Positions 16,711-26,328 of a stretch of 64,000 bases of DNA are shown here, piece by piece (position 1 is the stretch's first letter; every line of letters begins with the position of its first letter). Origin of the DNA: Chryseobacterium daecheongense (GTDB taxonomy: Bacteria; Bacteroidota; Bacteroidia; Flavobacteriales; Weeksellaceae). The stretch covers positions 186,001-250,000 of the forward strand of contig CP115858.1 of the NCBI GenBank assembly GCA_027920525.1. Reading direction: 5' to 3'. The notes beneath the pieces are model-generated. The model saw only the letters and a list, made by a program, of their open reading frames with translations, did not search any database and was not told the DNA's origin. The translations under genes and the position numbers were made by a program.

Positions 16711-17982
16711 ATGAAAAGTTTCTTTTTACTCATTCTTTGTATATTTTCTTCTTATGGATATGGCCAGGAAACAGCTTCAGCCATTGAAGTCATTATTAAA
16801 AGAGAAATGGCAGAACGCAAAATTCCCGGCCTACAAATCGCTGTAGTTAAGGGGGGTAAGGTGATAGTGAAAAGATCTTTCGGAGTTGCCAATGTACAGG
16901 ATCAGGTTCCGGTTACAGATACGACTGTTTTTGCTATTAACTCCTGTACGAAAGTATTTACCGCTACCGTTATTATGCAGCTGGCTGAGCAAGGCAAAGT
17001 TGATTTGTCTGCACCCGTGTCCCGGTATCTGGATGATCTTCCGGAACAATGGCAGAAAGTGACCATAGAACAAATGATGACTCATATTTCAGGTTTTCCT
17101 GAGATACTCAAGTTATTTGATCCGGCTACCGGTGATACATCGAAAACTGAAAAAGAAATCTGGGACGAACTTAAGGGATTGCCTATGGAATTCAAGACAG
17201 GTGAGCAGTTTAGCTACAATCAAACGAACTATTATCTACTGGGAAAGATTATAAACAAACTGAGTGGGAAGTCTTTTGATCAGTTTTTTAAAGAGGAACA
17301 GTTTCAAAAAGTCGGAATGCCGCATACATTATTTGGAGATTCCAAGGATGTTATTCCTCACTTTGCACCCACTTACCGTTACAGGAATATGACCGAAGGA
17401 GAAAATGGGAATCGGCAAAAGCTAGTCAACGACTATTTTATATTTCCTCCCTATAGCAGAACCGGAGCTGGGCTGAACAGTACGGCTGAGGATCTGGCCA
17501 TGTGGATCATTGCGCTGCAGAGTGGAAAGCTTTTGAAGACAGAAGAATCTCTGCAGAGAATGTGGAAACCTATAAAAATGAACAATGGAAGTCAGACTAT
17601 GTGGTCTCCCGGTTGGGGATTGACGAAATTCAGGACAAAACACAAGGCTATCGGAATGTCAGGAGGAGGAAGATCTGCATTTTTGGTATATCCGGATGAT
17701 CATCTTGCCATTATTGTGCTCACAAATTTAGCAGGAAGTTATCCTGAAGAATTTCTGGAAGAGCTTGCCGGAGTATATTATCCGGAAATTATTAAATCTG
17801 ATCCGCTTACTTATCTTAGACTTCATCTAAAAAAGATTGGTTTTGATAAGGCAATAGAACTGGTTAATTCGGAAAAGAAAAAGAATCCGGATTTCAAGCC
17901 TCAGGAAGCTGAACTTAATAATTGGGGGTATCGGATGATGTCTGAAAATGATATTAAAATGCTTCCGAAATTTTTAAACTGA
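16711..17982 (+). CDS. Serine hydrolase, beta-lactamase/AmpC fold (C-terminal tail frameshifted)
   Basis: 423 residues in this frame. Signal peptide 1-20 (ending GYGQ), then a class C beta-lactamase-like domain: SxxK motif in INSCTKVFTA, the second motif in FSYNQTNYYLLG and the third-motif position in IGMSGGGRSAF. Such exported enzymes are peptidases, esterases or D-aminopeptidases; true beta-lactam activity is unlikely to be read from sequence. The frame ends at a TGA directly after TTT TTA AAC; the expected TPR-containing tail continues in the -1 frame (17979-18176). The ATG at 16711 is chosen because it starts the signal peptide; an in-frame start lies 57 bases upstream. Confidence 0.85.
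   Translation: MKSFFLLILCIFSSYGYGQETASAIEVIIKREMAERKIPGLQIAVVKGGKVIVKRSFGVANVQDQVPVTDTTVFAINSCTKVFTATVIMQLAEQGKVDLSAPVSRYLDDLPEQWQKVTIEQMMTHISGFPEILKLFDPATGDTSKTEKEIWDELKGLPMEFKTGEQFSYNQTNYYLLGKIINKLSGKSFDQFFKEEQFQKVGMPHTLFGDSKDVIPHFAPTYRYRNMTEGENGNRQKLVNDYFIFPPYSRTGAGLNSTAEDLAMWIIALQSGKLLKTEESLQRMWKPIKMNNGSQTMWSPGWGLTKFRTKHKAIGMSGGGRSAFLVYPDDHLAIIVLTNLAGSYPEEFLEELAGVYYPEIIKSDPLTYLRLHLKKIGFDKAIELVNSEKKKNPDFKPQEAELNNWGYRMMSENDIKMLPKFLN
17973..17979 (+). other. T TTA AAC heptamer, possible -1 frameshift site
   Basis: In the zero frame the codons are TTT-TTA-AAC-TGA, so T TTA AAC fits the X XXY YYZ slippery pattern exactly. Slipping back one base gives CTG AAT GTT TAT and enters the frame of the TPR tail. 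No strong downstream hairpin or upstream ribosome-binding-like element was seen, so a plain one-base indel in the T run is at least as likely. Confidence 0.4.
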
Positions 17983-18176
17983 ATGTTTATTTGTTTCCCA
18001 ATAGCTGGAATGCGTACGATAGTTACGGAGAAGCATTATTAAAGTTAGGAAATAAAAGTCAGGCTGCCATAATGTACCGGAAATCAATAGACCTGAATCC
18101 TGATAATGAATATGGAAAAAAAGTCCTCAATGAGATCCTTACAGCAAATGGGTCCACAAATTCATCGGTTAAATAA
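17979..18176 (+). pseudogene. TPR-containing C-terminal tail of the serine hydrolase, in the -1 frame
   Basis: About 65 codons beginning LNVYLFPNSWNAYDSYGEALL and continuing through one TPR unit (ALLKLGNKSQAAIMYRKSIDLNP). In related flavobacterial serine hydrolases this segment is fused to the catalytic domain. It has no good start codon of its own near the hydrolase stop except an ATG at 17991-region that would cut into the tail. It is therefore either expressed through ribosomal frameshifting or lost through a one-base insertion in the TTTTT run at 17971-17975. Confidence 0.7.
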
Positions 18177-18255
18177 TGAGAATCGTAAAATGAAAAAATG
18201 ATTTCAGGTATTGATCTTGGATTTTTTTCAACAGGAAATAACAAGTAAGTATAAC

Positions 18256-18290
18256 AAAATCCGGCCCTGTGAAACAGGACCGGATTTTTA
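18256..18290. terminator. Bidirectional terminator between the serine hydrolase and the sigma factor
   Basis: AAAATCCGGcCCTGT and ACAGGaCCGGATTTTT form a stem with a GAA loop and one internal mismatch, with A and T runs on the two sides. It serves the two convergent genes. Confidence 0.88.
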
Positions 18291-18308
18291 TATCAGATTT
18301 AAATGATT

Positions 18309-18935
18309 TTAAGAATACAGATTGGGCATCATTTCCATAAGAATCAGAAGGGAAACAAGTTTTTTGGAAGATTCATAATTGGGATTAAGCTTTTCCCGGA
18401 TTTCATTCAGGGTTTTACTTAAATTATTACTCACCGTTTTATTGCTTAAATTAAGGGCTTCAGCAGTTTCTACCACAGACATGTTCTTGCGGATTCTAAG
18501 GTCATATACTTTTTGTTCAGTGGGAGTAAGTTGGGAAATCACTTCATCGATCATAGCAAACAGTTCCGTAATATCATTTTCCTCCAGTATTTCCGCATAT
18601 TCCGCGTCTGTGATTTCGGCTAAGAAATCTTCGCTTTCATCTACATATACTTCCTGGATCTTCCTGATGCTTGCATAATAGTCCAAAATACGGTAATGGA
18701 TGAAACGAAATAAATAACCTTTGGCACTTTCCTCCTCATCTGTCTGTACAAACTCCGGATTTTCCAGAATCCTGATCCAGAGGTTCTGCAACAGCTCTTC
18801 AGTAGCATCCCTGTCCTTTGTCCGTGTGAAGATCATTGTATAGAAACTATCCCAATATCTTTCATACAATATCGCAAAAGCAGGCCGGTCGCCCGATTTT
18901 ATTTTTTTTAATAAAGTATAGTCTGTAGGTTTCAT
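18309..18935 (-). CDS. ECF-type RNA polymerase sigma-70 factor (FecI-like)
   Basis: 208 residues. Sigma region 2 at about 10-85 (AFAILYERYWDSFYTMIFTRTKDRDATEELLQNLWIRI) and region 4 at about 130-180 ('LTPTEQKVYDLRIRKNMSVVETAEALNLSNKTVSNNLSKTL' region, HTH). A spacer rich in acidic residues (about 98-120) separates them. It is divergent from a FecR-type anti-sigma factor and an STN-bearing TonB receptor, the standard three-part cell-surface signalling arrangement in which a ligand-loaded receptor releases the sigma factor. Usually sigma and anti-sigma genes are co-directional; the divergent layout here is a small oddity. Confidence 0.9.
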   Translation of the reverse strand: MKPTDYTLLKKIKSGDRPAFAILYERYWDSFYTMIFTRTKDRDATEELLQNLWIRILENPEFVQTDEEESAKGYLFRFIHYRILDYYASIRKIQEVYVDESEDFLAEITDAEYAEILEENDITELFAMIDEVISQLTPTEQKVYDLRIRKNMSVVETAEALNLSNKTVSNNLSKTLNEIREKLNPNYESSKKLVSLLILMEMMPNLYS

Positions 18936-19205
18936 AATGTCTGTTACAAATTTACCTAAACTAATATTAATGTTTTGTGAATTATATAACCTATAAGATT
19001 AAATATTTCTGAAAATATTTTCATTTTTCCACCTATAATGTATCGAATTGTTCATAAAGCAAGTGTTTTTGTTGAAAAAACAAACGCGATATTAAGGAAA
19101 TGTTAAATAGGGTTTGGGAAGTTTGTCTTTTTGCCTAGTATTATAAGTGAGGGTATTGATTAGAATTAATACAAAAATATAAAACTAATACAACAACATT
19201 ATACA

Positions 19206-20153
19206 GTGAAGAAATTGAAATACAGCAAGGCACAGACATTTGTTTTTAAGTTATGGAGCAGGGAAGTGTCTGGTGATGAGATCTCAGAGAAAGAATCGGT
19301 GATCCTTGAACTATGGAAAAATGAAGCTATTAAAGATTTGGATAAAAAACATATTCAGGAGTCTAAGCTAAAAGTATTGGCCGGTCTTGAGTCTTATTTT
19401 AAACAATCTCATAAGGCGAATATATTTTCTCTTAAGAAAAATATGTACAGGGCTGCCGCTGTATTGCTTCTGCTGTTTAGTCTTACAGGTTTCCTGGGGT
19501 ATATGTTTTTTATAAAGCCGGATGTATATGTTGCGATCAATGACAATCAAACGATAAAACTTCAGGACGGATCTTTAGTAATGCTTTTACCGGGTGCAAA
19601 GCTTACTGTCGAAAAATCTTTTCCCGCTGATACCAGAGTGGTGGATTTGCAGGGTGATGCTGTATTTAAAGTAGCTAAATCTAAAAAACATCCATTCATA
19701 GTTCGTGCGGATGGCTTCAGCACAAGGGTAATGGGAACGGTATTTAAGGTAATGCAGCGGGGAGAACGAAAGACCGTGGAACTTTATGAAGGTAAAGTAG
19801 CTGTTTCTTCACCCGGAACTGCAGTTTCTTACCTGACTCCAAACCAAAGGTGGACAAATTTTGGCATGGCCCATACTGCTGCTGTGATAAATGAAAAAAT
19901 AAATAAGCAATCGGGAAAAAAGACTTCAGTACTAATGACACTGACTTTCAATGATGTTTCGTTTAGGAGCATCATGGAAATACTATATAAAAATTATGGA
20001 ATAAGTATCAGATATCCGGAAGAAATAGCAGAAAAAAAAATTACTGCTGACCTTACCGGCAGCAACTGGGATGAAAATGTAGAAGCATTGGCATTTATCA
20101 CAGGGCTTGAGGTACAAAAAGAAAACAATACCACTTACATATTAAAAAAATAG
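19206..20153 (+). CDS. FecR family anti-sigma factor
   Basis: 315 residues. Cytoplasmic N-terminal segment (1-78), one transmembrane helix near 80-103 (AAAVLLLLFSLTGFLGYMFF), periplasmic FecR domain at about 110-205 (IKLQDGSLVMLLPGAKLTVEKSF...), and a C-terminal DUF4974-type domain at about 245-315 (LTFNDVSFRSIMEILYKNYG) that meets the receptor STN domain. It should hold the divergent ECF sigma factor until the outer-membrane receptor signals. The start codon is GTG at 19206; no nearby in-frame ATG fits. It precedes the receptor by 36 bases. Confidence 0.92.
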   Translation: MKKLKYSKAQTFVFKLWSREVSGDEISEKESVILELWKNEAIKDLDKKHIQESKLKVLAGLESYFKQSHKANIFSLKKNMYRAAAVLLLLFSLTGFLGYMFFIKPDVYVAINDNQTIKLQDGSLVMLLPGAKLTVEKSFPADTRVVDLQGDAVFKVAKSKKHPFIVRADGFSTRVMGTVFKVMQRGERKTVELYEGKVAVSSPGTAVSYLTPNQRWTNFGMAHTAAVINEKINKQSGKKTSVLMTLTFNDVSFRSIMEILYKNYGISIRYPEEIAEKKITADLTGSNWDENVEALAFITGLEVQKENNTTYILKK

Positions 20154-20189
20154 CAACCGGATTAATTTAGATAGAGTTTACGAAGAATT

Positions 20190-23100
20190 ATGAGTCAGTC
20201 AATAATGAAAAGTGGTGTTAAAAACATGAGAAATTTGAAATGCAGTCTTACGGTAGCGGTGATCTTTTTTGCCACGACAGTAGACGCGCAGGAGTTAACG
20301 ATGAAAGTGTCCTTTTCTGCCCCGGCCGGAAAGCCTTTGATCAATACATTGGAAGAATTTGCAGATAAAACAAGAATGCGTCTGGTCTATTCAAAAGCTG
20401 ATATAAATGATCTTAAAGTGAGAGAGGTAAAATGTGATAACCTTCCTGTGAACGATTGCCTGAAAAATATTACAGACAATCTACCTGTAGCAGTACGCCA
20501 GAGGGGAGAACTGATCTCAGTAAAATATCAGGGCCTGAATACTTCCATATCCTCTGCCCGGGGAAACGGAAGGCTTACAGGAAAAATTGTAGATGAGGTA
20601 GGAAATCCCATTGTAAAAGCAGAAGTAAGTGTAGCAGGTAAAACGGCAGTAACGGATAACAACGGGGATTTTAGTATCAGCATTCCTGCCGGAGTTTATA
20701 CCCTAAGTGTAAAGGCTTCGGGATTCAGCTCATTAAGGGTGGAGAAACTGCAAATCAGTAATGACGATATCAATACTGTTTCTTTTGCCATGAAGCATAT
20801 TTCTTCCGATAAAGAAATGAATATTAAGGAAGTGGTGCTTACAGGAACACGCAAAGCGGATACCCAGGCAGGACTTCTGGCTCAGCAAAAGAAAGCCGCA
20901 CAGATGAGTGACGGGATTTCTGCTGAACAGATTTCAAAAACACCGGACAATGATGTAGGAGGAACATTAAAAAGAGTAACCGGGGTAACCACGATAGATA
21001 ATAAATATGTAGTGGTCCGCTCCATGGGGGAGCGTTGGAATACCGCTGCCATGGATGGAATCAATTTGCCTAGTACAGAAGCTTATAACCAGAATTTTTC
21101 ATTTGATATCATCCCCACGGCCATGGTGGAAAGCGTGGTGATCAGCAAGACGGCTACACCGGATATGAATGCAAGTTTTGCCGGAGGATATGTGGAGGTG
21201 AGAACGAAAGATATTCCGAACGAAAATTTTACCACGGTAAATCTGGGAACTTCATATAATGACGTCTCTACGTTCAAAGAGTTTTTATCAAAGAAAAGAG
21301 GAAAATATGATTATTGGGGATATGATGATGGAACCAGGGATTTCCCTAAAGGTTTGGAAGCCATGGATTGGAATAATCCCTTGTTTTTTGAACAATCCAA
21401 AAGGTTTACCAATGATAATTTTACCAATTATGCTACCAAAGCAGATCTGAATTCCAATATGCAGATTGCTTTGGGAAGAAATTACAGACTGAAAAATAAT
21501 AATAAATGGGGATTTGCTGCTGCGATTACCACCAGAAATGAACAGAATAAACTGGATATTGAAAATACAGCCAGAGGTGGCTGGCTGGATAATGTAGGCG
21601 GAGTGAATAATAACTGGGAACAATTGGGAATAGCACCGGTCAATACCTTTAATTTCAGGAATCAAGGTGCCTCGTACAGCTATAACTCCACTATCGGTGC
21701 CATGTTGAATCTGGGATTACAGCTTGGGAAAAACAGGATTTCATTCCGCAACTCCTATACCCATATTTATGACCAGACTCTGACAAGGATTACGGGATGG
21801 AATGAATATACAGGCGGAAACGGGGATGCCTCGGATGCTTACAACTATTTTTACCATGGGATCGTTCCTCCCAACACAGACCTTAAATTTTTAGATAAGC
21901 CTATAACAGAAACTACGGATTATCCGGTTTATCAGACTTTATTGCAGAACAAGCTGGAGGGGAACCATAAAATAGGAAATAAAGAAATCAGCTGGTTTGC
22001 AGCAAGAACTGGTGTCACTTCAGATACAAAAGATTATACACAGTATCAGACCAATTATAACTTTATCGGCAACGAAATTTTGAGTTATAACCAGATCTAT
22101 AATTCCGGGAATAATTTCGCCAGGGGATATATTGCAAATAAAGAAACGGATTATAATTATGGAGTTGCCTTTAAATGGAGTATGGATGCCGGAAATTTTA
22201 AAAATGATATTAAGGTGGGGTATGCAGGGGCCTCAAAAAGCAATACCAACCAGCAACAGAAGTTTTTCCTGAGGGTAGATGAAAACCGCGATGTTCCGAA
22301 TAGTGAAAAGAATATGCTGATCATGTATGGAGCACTTTCAGGATGGTTTGACGGATCTCATTATGTACCCGGAGGAATCGGGTGGCAAACCAAAGCATTG
22401 TATAAAAATGATAAATATGAAGGGAAAGTTTCCCAGCACGCACCTTTCATCATGTTTGATAACCGTTGGAAAAATAAGCTGAGGCTGGTATGGGGAGTAC
22501 GGGCAGAATATTTTAAGTATGATCTTATTTCTCAGCAACAGGATCCGAATGATCCTAAAAGCGTTACCAAAGAACCGATTGAAGAAAAGCCATGGCAGTG
22601 GATGCCATCAGCCAATTTTACGTACAGTCCTTCCAACAGTATCAATGTAAGGCTGGCTTATAACAGGTCTGTCATTCGTCCTCAGTTTAATGAAAGAACA
22701 GGGTTGCCTTATTTTGATCCTGTGGCGAACGGGCTTATTTACAATACCGAAATGACATCAGCAGTCATTAATAATTACGATTTTAAGTTTGAATGGTTTC
22801 CGGGTCTTGGAGAAATTATTTCTGCAGGTTTATATTATAAAAATATCGACAGACCGATAGAGCGTGAAGGTTATATTTCGAGTGAGGGAAACCTCTTCCT
22901 TTACAACGGAAACTCTAAAAATGCAAAGCTGAAAGGATTTGAAGTAGAGGTAAGAAAGAGCCTTGGCTTTATCAGACCCGAAAGCTTCCTGAAAGATCTT
23001 TTTATCAGCGGAAATTTCACGTATAACGATACTAAGGTTATAGCTTTTAAAGACCGGTATAAAACTCAGGATACCGATGACACTTATGAAGTAGATCGTC

Positions 23101-23528
23101 CCCTTTACGGGCAGACACCGTATGCCTATAATCTGGGGCTGCTGTACAATGGAGATCGTTTAGGACTTAGTTTCCTGTACAATGCTAAAGGAGATCAGTA
23201 CGTTACAGTGGGCTATGCTTACATTGGAGAAGAGATCCAGCGTCCTTATGCCGTAGCGGATGCACAGATTTCCTATAAGCTATTGAAAGATAAGAACCTG
23301 GAAATCAAATTGAATGTCAGAAACCTGTTCAACAGAGTAAGGGAGTATTATAATAATTTCAATTCTTACTCAGTATCCAAAGGAAACGGAAGTTCTTTTG
23401 ATACCCAGAGAGAATCTTTAGGACTTTTACCGGGAGCAACGGATAAATATGATAAAGGAATTGATAAAATATTATTCCGGGCTTACAATGGTAGACAGTT
23501 CGGTTTATCAGTAAGTTATAGTTTTTAA
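20190..23528 (+). CDS. TonB-dependent receptor with N-terminal STN signalling domain
   Basis: 1112 residues. Signal peptide ending TVDAQE; STN domain at about 40-115 (LINTLEEFADKTRMRLVYSKADI), carboxypeptidase-like domain at about 128-208, plug at about 215-360 with 'VRSMGERWNTAAMDGINLPSTEA', and a long barrel ending FGLSVSYSF. The STN domain is the arm that contacts FecR, so this receptor both imports and reports its ligand. The plug motif (xRGxGERYN-like) places it with the large TIGR01782-like/OAR-like receptors rather than SusC. The ATG at 20190 is used; ATGs at 20205 and 20229 are also possible. The ligand is unknown. Confidence 0.92.
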   Translation: MSQSIMKSGVKNMRNLKCSLTVAVIFFATTVDAQELTMKVSFSAPAGKPLINTLEEFADKTRMRLVYSKADINDLKVREVKCDNLPVNDCLKNITDNLPVAVRQRGELISVKYQGLNTSISSARGNGRLTGKIVDEVGNPIVKAEVSVAGKTAVTDNNGDFSISIPAGVYTLSVKASGFSSLRVEKLQISNDDINTVSFAMKHISSDKEMNIKEVVLTGTRKADTQAGLLAQQKKAAQMSDGISAEQISKTPDNDVGGTLKRVTGVTTIDNKYVVVRSMGERWNTAAMDGINLPSTEAYNQNFSFDIIPTAMVESVVISKTATPDMNASFAGGYVEVRTKDIPNENFTTVNLGTSYNDVSTFKEFLSKKRGKYDYWGYDDGTRDFPKGLEAMDWNNPLFFEQSKRFTNDNFTNYATKADLNSNMQIALGRNYRLKNNNKWGFAAAITTRNEQNKLDIENTARGGWLDNVGGVNNNWEQLGIAPVNTFNFRNQGASYSYNSTIGAMLNLGLQLGKNRISFRNSYTHIYDQTLTRITGWNEYTGGNGDASDAYNYFYHGIVPPNTDLKFLDKPITETTDYPVYQTLLQNKLEGNHKIGNKEISWFAARTGVTSDTKDYTQYQTNYNFIGNEILSYNQIYNSGNNFARGYIANKETDYNYGVAFKWSMDAGNFKNDIKVGYAGASKSNTNQQQKFFLRVDENRDVPNSEKNMLIMYGALSGWFDGSHYVPGGIGWQTKALYKNDKYEGKVSQHAPFIMFDNRWKNKLRLVWGVRAEYFKYDLISQQQDPNDPKSVTKEPIEEKPWQWMPSANFTYSPSNSINVRLAYNRSVIRPQFNERTGLPYFDPVANGLIYNTEMTSAVINNYDFKFEWFPGLGEIISAGLYYKNIDRPIEREGYISSEGNLFLYNGNSKNAKLKGFEVEVRKSLGFIRPESFLKDLFISGNFTYNDTKVIAFKDRYKTQDTDDTYEVDRPLYGQTPYAYNLGLLYNGDRLGLSFLYNAKGDQYVTVGYAYIGEEIQRPYAVADAQISYKLLKDKNLEIKLNVRNLFNRVREYYNNFNSYSVSKGNGSSFDTQRESLGLLPGATDKYDKGIDKILFRAYNGRQFGLSVSYSF

Positions 23529-23843
23529 ATATAAAAGAACTTTTAACAAAAGTATATATGAGATCTTATAAGCCATGTCACAGGTTCCCATAGCCTGAAA
23601 TCTGAATCGATAGATCTGTTGATGCGCACATCAGTGAACTTTCAGTCAAAAAATGGAAATACCGGATTTCCCCGTCCGGTAGGATTTTAAGGGGAAGCTT
23701 TATTCACTTGCACCCTGGGTGAAATGGAGTTTTAAAAACAATGTGTAACCAAATCACGGAGATAAAGGTGAATATCCCGTAAACAGGAATCATCCGGACC
23801 AAAAAACAAAATAACCGGATCCATATTTCTAAATTTTACAACA
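23529..23843. other. Intergenic leader of the beta-helix lipoprotein gene
   Basis: 315 bases with no gene recognised. An inverted repeat TACCGGA (23660-23666) / TCCGGTA (23675-23681) with an 8-base loop may be a processing or attenuation hairpin; no T run follows. The lipoprotein downstream looks highly expressed by codon choice, so a long leader or own promoter here is plausible. Confidence 0.45.
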
Positions 23844-25160
23844 ATGAGAAAATTAACTTTAATCGCTGTAACAGCTTTATCTTTAACAGCTTGTCGTGAG
23901 AATGATTCTTTATCAGATTCTTCTAAATTTGAAATGCAATCTGCTTCTGCAGAATATTTAACTGCTTCTGCACTTCCTGTGACTACAGTAAGTGGTGCTA
24001 TTACTACCAATACTACATGGAGTGGAGTGGTTGAAATTGATGGAATCGTAACTGTTAAAGGTGGAGCTACTTTGACTATCCAGCCAGGTACTTTCATTAA
24101 AGCTAAACCTAATACAACAAATACACCTACAGGAGTTTTGGTTATTGCTAAAACTGGGAAAATAAACGCTACAGGAACTGCTTCTCAGCCGATCATCTTT
24201 ACAAGCTACAGATTATTGGACGGAGATGAAGATACTACAGCAACTCCAGGTGATTTCGGAGGGGTTATCATGTTGGGAGATGCTCCTACAAACAAGCCTA
24301 CAACTACTGTTATCGAAGGGTTAACAGGTACTGATTACCAATATGGAGGTACGAATGCCGCTCATAATGGGGGAACTATTAAATATGCACGTATCGAATT
24401 CGGTGGATTCGACCTTTTCGCTCCTAACTCAGGAAACGAAATCAACGGATTAACATTAGGTGGAGTAGGTAACGGAACTACACTAGACCACATCCAGGTA
24501 TCTTATGGTAAAGATGATTCTTTTGAATTCTTCGGAGGTACTGTAAACGCTTCAAACCTTGTATCTTTCGCTCCGGACGATGATAACTTCGATTTCGATT
24601 TCGGATATTCAGGAACAATTACTTGTGCATTAGCTTTAGCTGATTACAACTCAACGCACAGTCAAAGTGGTGGAGTTTCTGATACGAACGGTATCGAGCT
24701 TGATAACGATGGAACAGGTTCTACTGCTTCTCCATTTACCCGTCCTACAGTTAAGAATCTTACAATTGTTGGTGCTAGCAGCCCATTAAAAGGTGGATTA
24801 TATGAAAATGCCATCCACGTAAGAAGAAACGGTAAATTGAATTTAGATAATGCTACTGTTACAGGTTATCCTATCGGAATTTTATTGGAAACTCAGAGCA
24901 GTGCTCCGGTAAATCTTGCAGACCTTAGCTTTACAGGAGTACAGGCACATGGATTTACATTCGCTACTGCTTCTAAGATCGGTACTACCACTGCTGCTCT
25001 TACTATTCCTGGAGTAACTACTTCAACAAGTAATCCTGCTAACCTTTGGGGAATGTCTCAGCCATTCTTTAACGAGGCTACAGCATGGAACGTTTCTCCA
25101 AGAAACTGTGGAGATTTCCAGGGTACATGGACAAAATATAATTTCTCAATTGTACAATAA
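23844..25160 (+). CDS. Surface lipoprotein with predicted right-handed beta-helix
   Basis: 438 residues. Lipobox LSLTAC (Cys17), followed by 'RENDS', an acidic pattern like the Bacteroidota surface-export signal. The body is made of repeating short strands rich in Thr, Gly, Asn and Asp (e.g. GGATLTIQPGTFIKA, GGTIKYARIEFGG, NGLTLGGVGNG), as in parallel beta-helix proteins; no catalytic residues of lyases are evident. Codon use is clearly more uniform (GCT, ACT, TCT, ACA) than in neighbours, suggesting high expression. It follows the STN receptor and is probably its surface ligand-binding partner. Relatives are sometimes named 'multidrug transporter', which the sequence does not support. Confidence 0.72.
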   Translation: MRKLTLIAVTALSLTACRENDSLSDSSKFEMQSASAEYLTASALPVTTVSGAITTNTTWSGVVEIDGIVTVKGGATLTIQPGTFIKAKPNTTNTPTGVLVIAKTGKINATGTASQPIIFTSYRLLDGDEDTTATPGDFGGVIMLGDAPTNKPTTTVIEGLTGTDYQYGGTNAAHNGGTIKYARIEFGGFDLFAPNSGNEINGLTLGGVGNGTTLDHIQVSYGKDDSFEFFGGTVNASNLVSFAPDDDNFDFDFGYSGTITCALALADYNSTHSQSGGVSDTNGIELDNDGTGSTASPFTRPTVKNLTIVGASSPLKGGLYENAIHVRRNGKLNLDNATVTGYPIGILLETQSSAPVNLADLSFTGVQAHGFTFATASKIGTTTAALTIPGVTTSTSNPANLWGMSQPFFNEATAWNVSPRNCGDFQGTWTKYNFSIVQ

Positions 25161-25170
25161 TTGATCAACA

Positions 25171-25201
25171 TGGGGTGGCATTACCTGCCATCCCATTTTT
25201 T
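25171..25201 (+). terminator. Terminator after the beta-helix lipoprotein gene
   Basis: TGGGGTGGCA and TGCCATCCCA form a 10-base stem with one G-T pair and a TTACC loop, followed by six T residues. It may reduce, rather than stop, transcription into the next gene only 24 bases on. Confidence 0.82.
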
Positions 25202-25224
25202 AAATCAACTTTAAAATTCATAGA

Positions 25225-26148
25225 ATGAAAAAAGTAATTTTACTATCTGTTTTGGTTTTATCAAAATTAGTGTCTGCACAATATCCTGTATGGACTAATT
25301 CTTTTAATTCAACAAGTGATATGCAGGGATGGTCTTTCCATGATCTGAACGGAAACGGAAATGGATGGGTACAGGGACCGAACATCTACCATAACGGTAC
25401 TTCTTTGGCTTATGGAGGGGCTGGTTCTCTTCGTTACTCAATCAGTAATGTTCCTTCCGGAAATGTGGCCGGTTTCGCTACAGAAAATGACTGGGCTATT
25501 TCTCCGGAGATTGACCTCACTTCATCTTCAGGAACGATTACATTAGCAGCATACATAGGACGTCAGAGAACAACACATCAGGTGGTAAAGAGATATCTGT
25601 ACATCTATGTGAGTACTGCACAAAAGCCTGTCCCTGAATTATCGGATTTTCAGGCATTGGCAGTAGATGCAAACGGCAATAATGTTCCCAGCCCATATGT
25701 AATTGCAGCAGGAGGAACTGCTAATCCTTTCCCGTCGGACCTCAATCAGTTTGTTGAAAGCCTTGTTAATCTCTCTGCTTTTGCAGGAAAAAAAATCTAC
25801 ATCGGATTATGGTCGAACAGATATGCGGCTGATGATACCAATGTACAGAATATCAACATCAACGAAATGGCGATCTATACTTCAGTTCTAAAAACACAGG
25901 ATGTAAAAAAAGCAAAAGATCTTACTATGGTGATGCAGAATCCCGTATCCTCATCACTGATGTTAAAACTTAATCCAGCCCTGAAAGAAAACAGTGTTAC
26001 TGTGACTGTTTTCAATATGGCCGGACAATCTGTTCTTACTACGCAGTACCGTAGAGAAATTAATGTTACGACTTTATCTTCCGGAAGCTATATCGCCGTG
26101 GTTTCGGATGGAGTGCTTTCTGAGAAAGTGAAATTTATCAAAAAATAA
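25225..26148 (+). CDS. T9SS-secreted protein with jelly-roll (choice-of-anchor J-like) domain
   Basis: 307 residues. Signal peptide 1-18 (ending VSAQ); a beta-sandwich domain at about 20-215 with the pattern 'NSFNSTSDMQGWSFHDLNGNG ... WAISPEIDLTSSSG' split here for length, typical of choice-of-anchor J/MAM-like domains that bind sugars or proteins; and a type A T9SS sorting domain at about 235-307 ('TVFNMAGQSVLTT', 'LSSGSYIAVVSDG', ending KVKFIKK). No catalytic residues are seen. It lies between the beta-helix lipoprotein and another lipoprotein in the receptor locus, suggesting a secreted accessory binding protein. Confidence 0.82.
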   Translation: MKKVILLSVLVLSKLVSAQYPVWTNSFNSTSDMQGWSFHDLNGNGNGWVQGPNIYHNGTSLAYGGAGSLRYSISNVPSGNVAGFATENDWAISPEIDLTSSSGTITLAAYIGRQRTTHQVVKRYLYIYVSTAQKPVPELSDFQALAVDANGNNVPSPYVIAAGGTANPFPSDLNQFVESLVNLSAFAGKKIYIGLWSNRYAADDTNVQNININEMAIYTSVLKTQDVKKAKDLTMVMQNPVSSSLMLKLNPALKENSVTVTVFNMAGQSVLTTQYRREINVTTLSSGSYIAVVSDGVLSEKVKFIKK

Positions 26149-26328
26149 TGTTTTAGATGCAGGAAGGCAGTCTCTTATTTTCAATTTTTACAAATGCAAA
26201 ATAATAACCATATCAAAACCATCATCATAGGATATATGCCTTTCCTGCTTACTATAGAATTTAAAAGTATTGCCCTCTGCGTGCTAAGGGCAATATTTCT
26301 AAATCGAATTTTTATAATGAATCATACA

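Noticed and set aside
16711..17982. True beta-lactamase (antibiotic resistance)
   Set aside because: The class C fold motifs are shared by many peptidases and esterases; the second and third motifs (YNQ, SGG) differ from AmpC YxN and KTG, and the TPR tail is not a feature of resistance enzymes.
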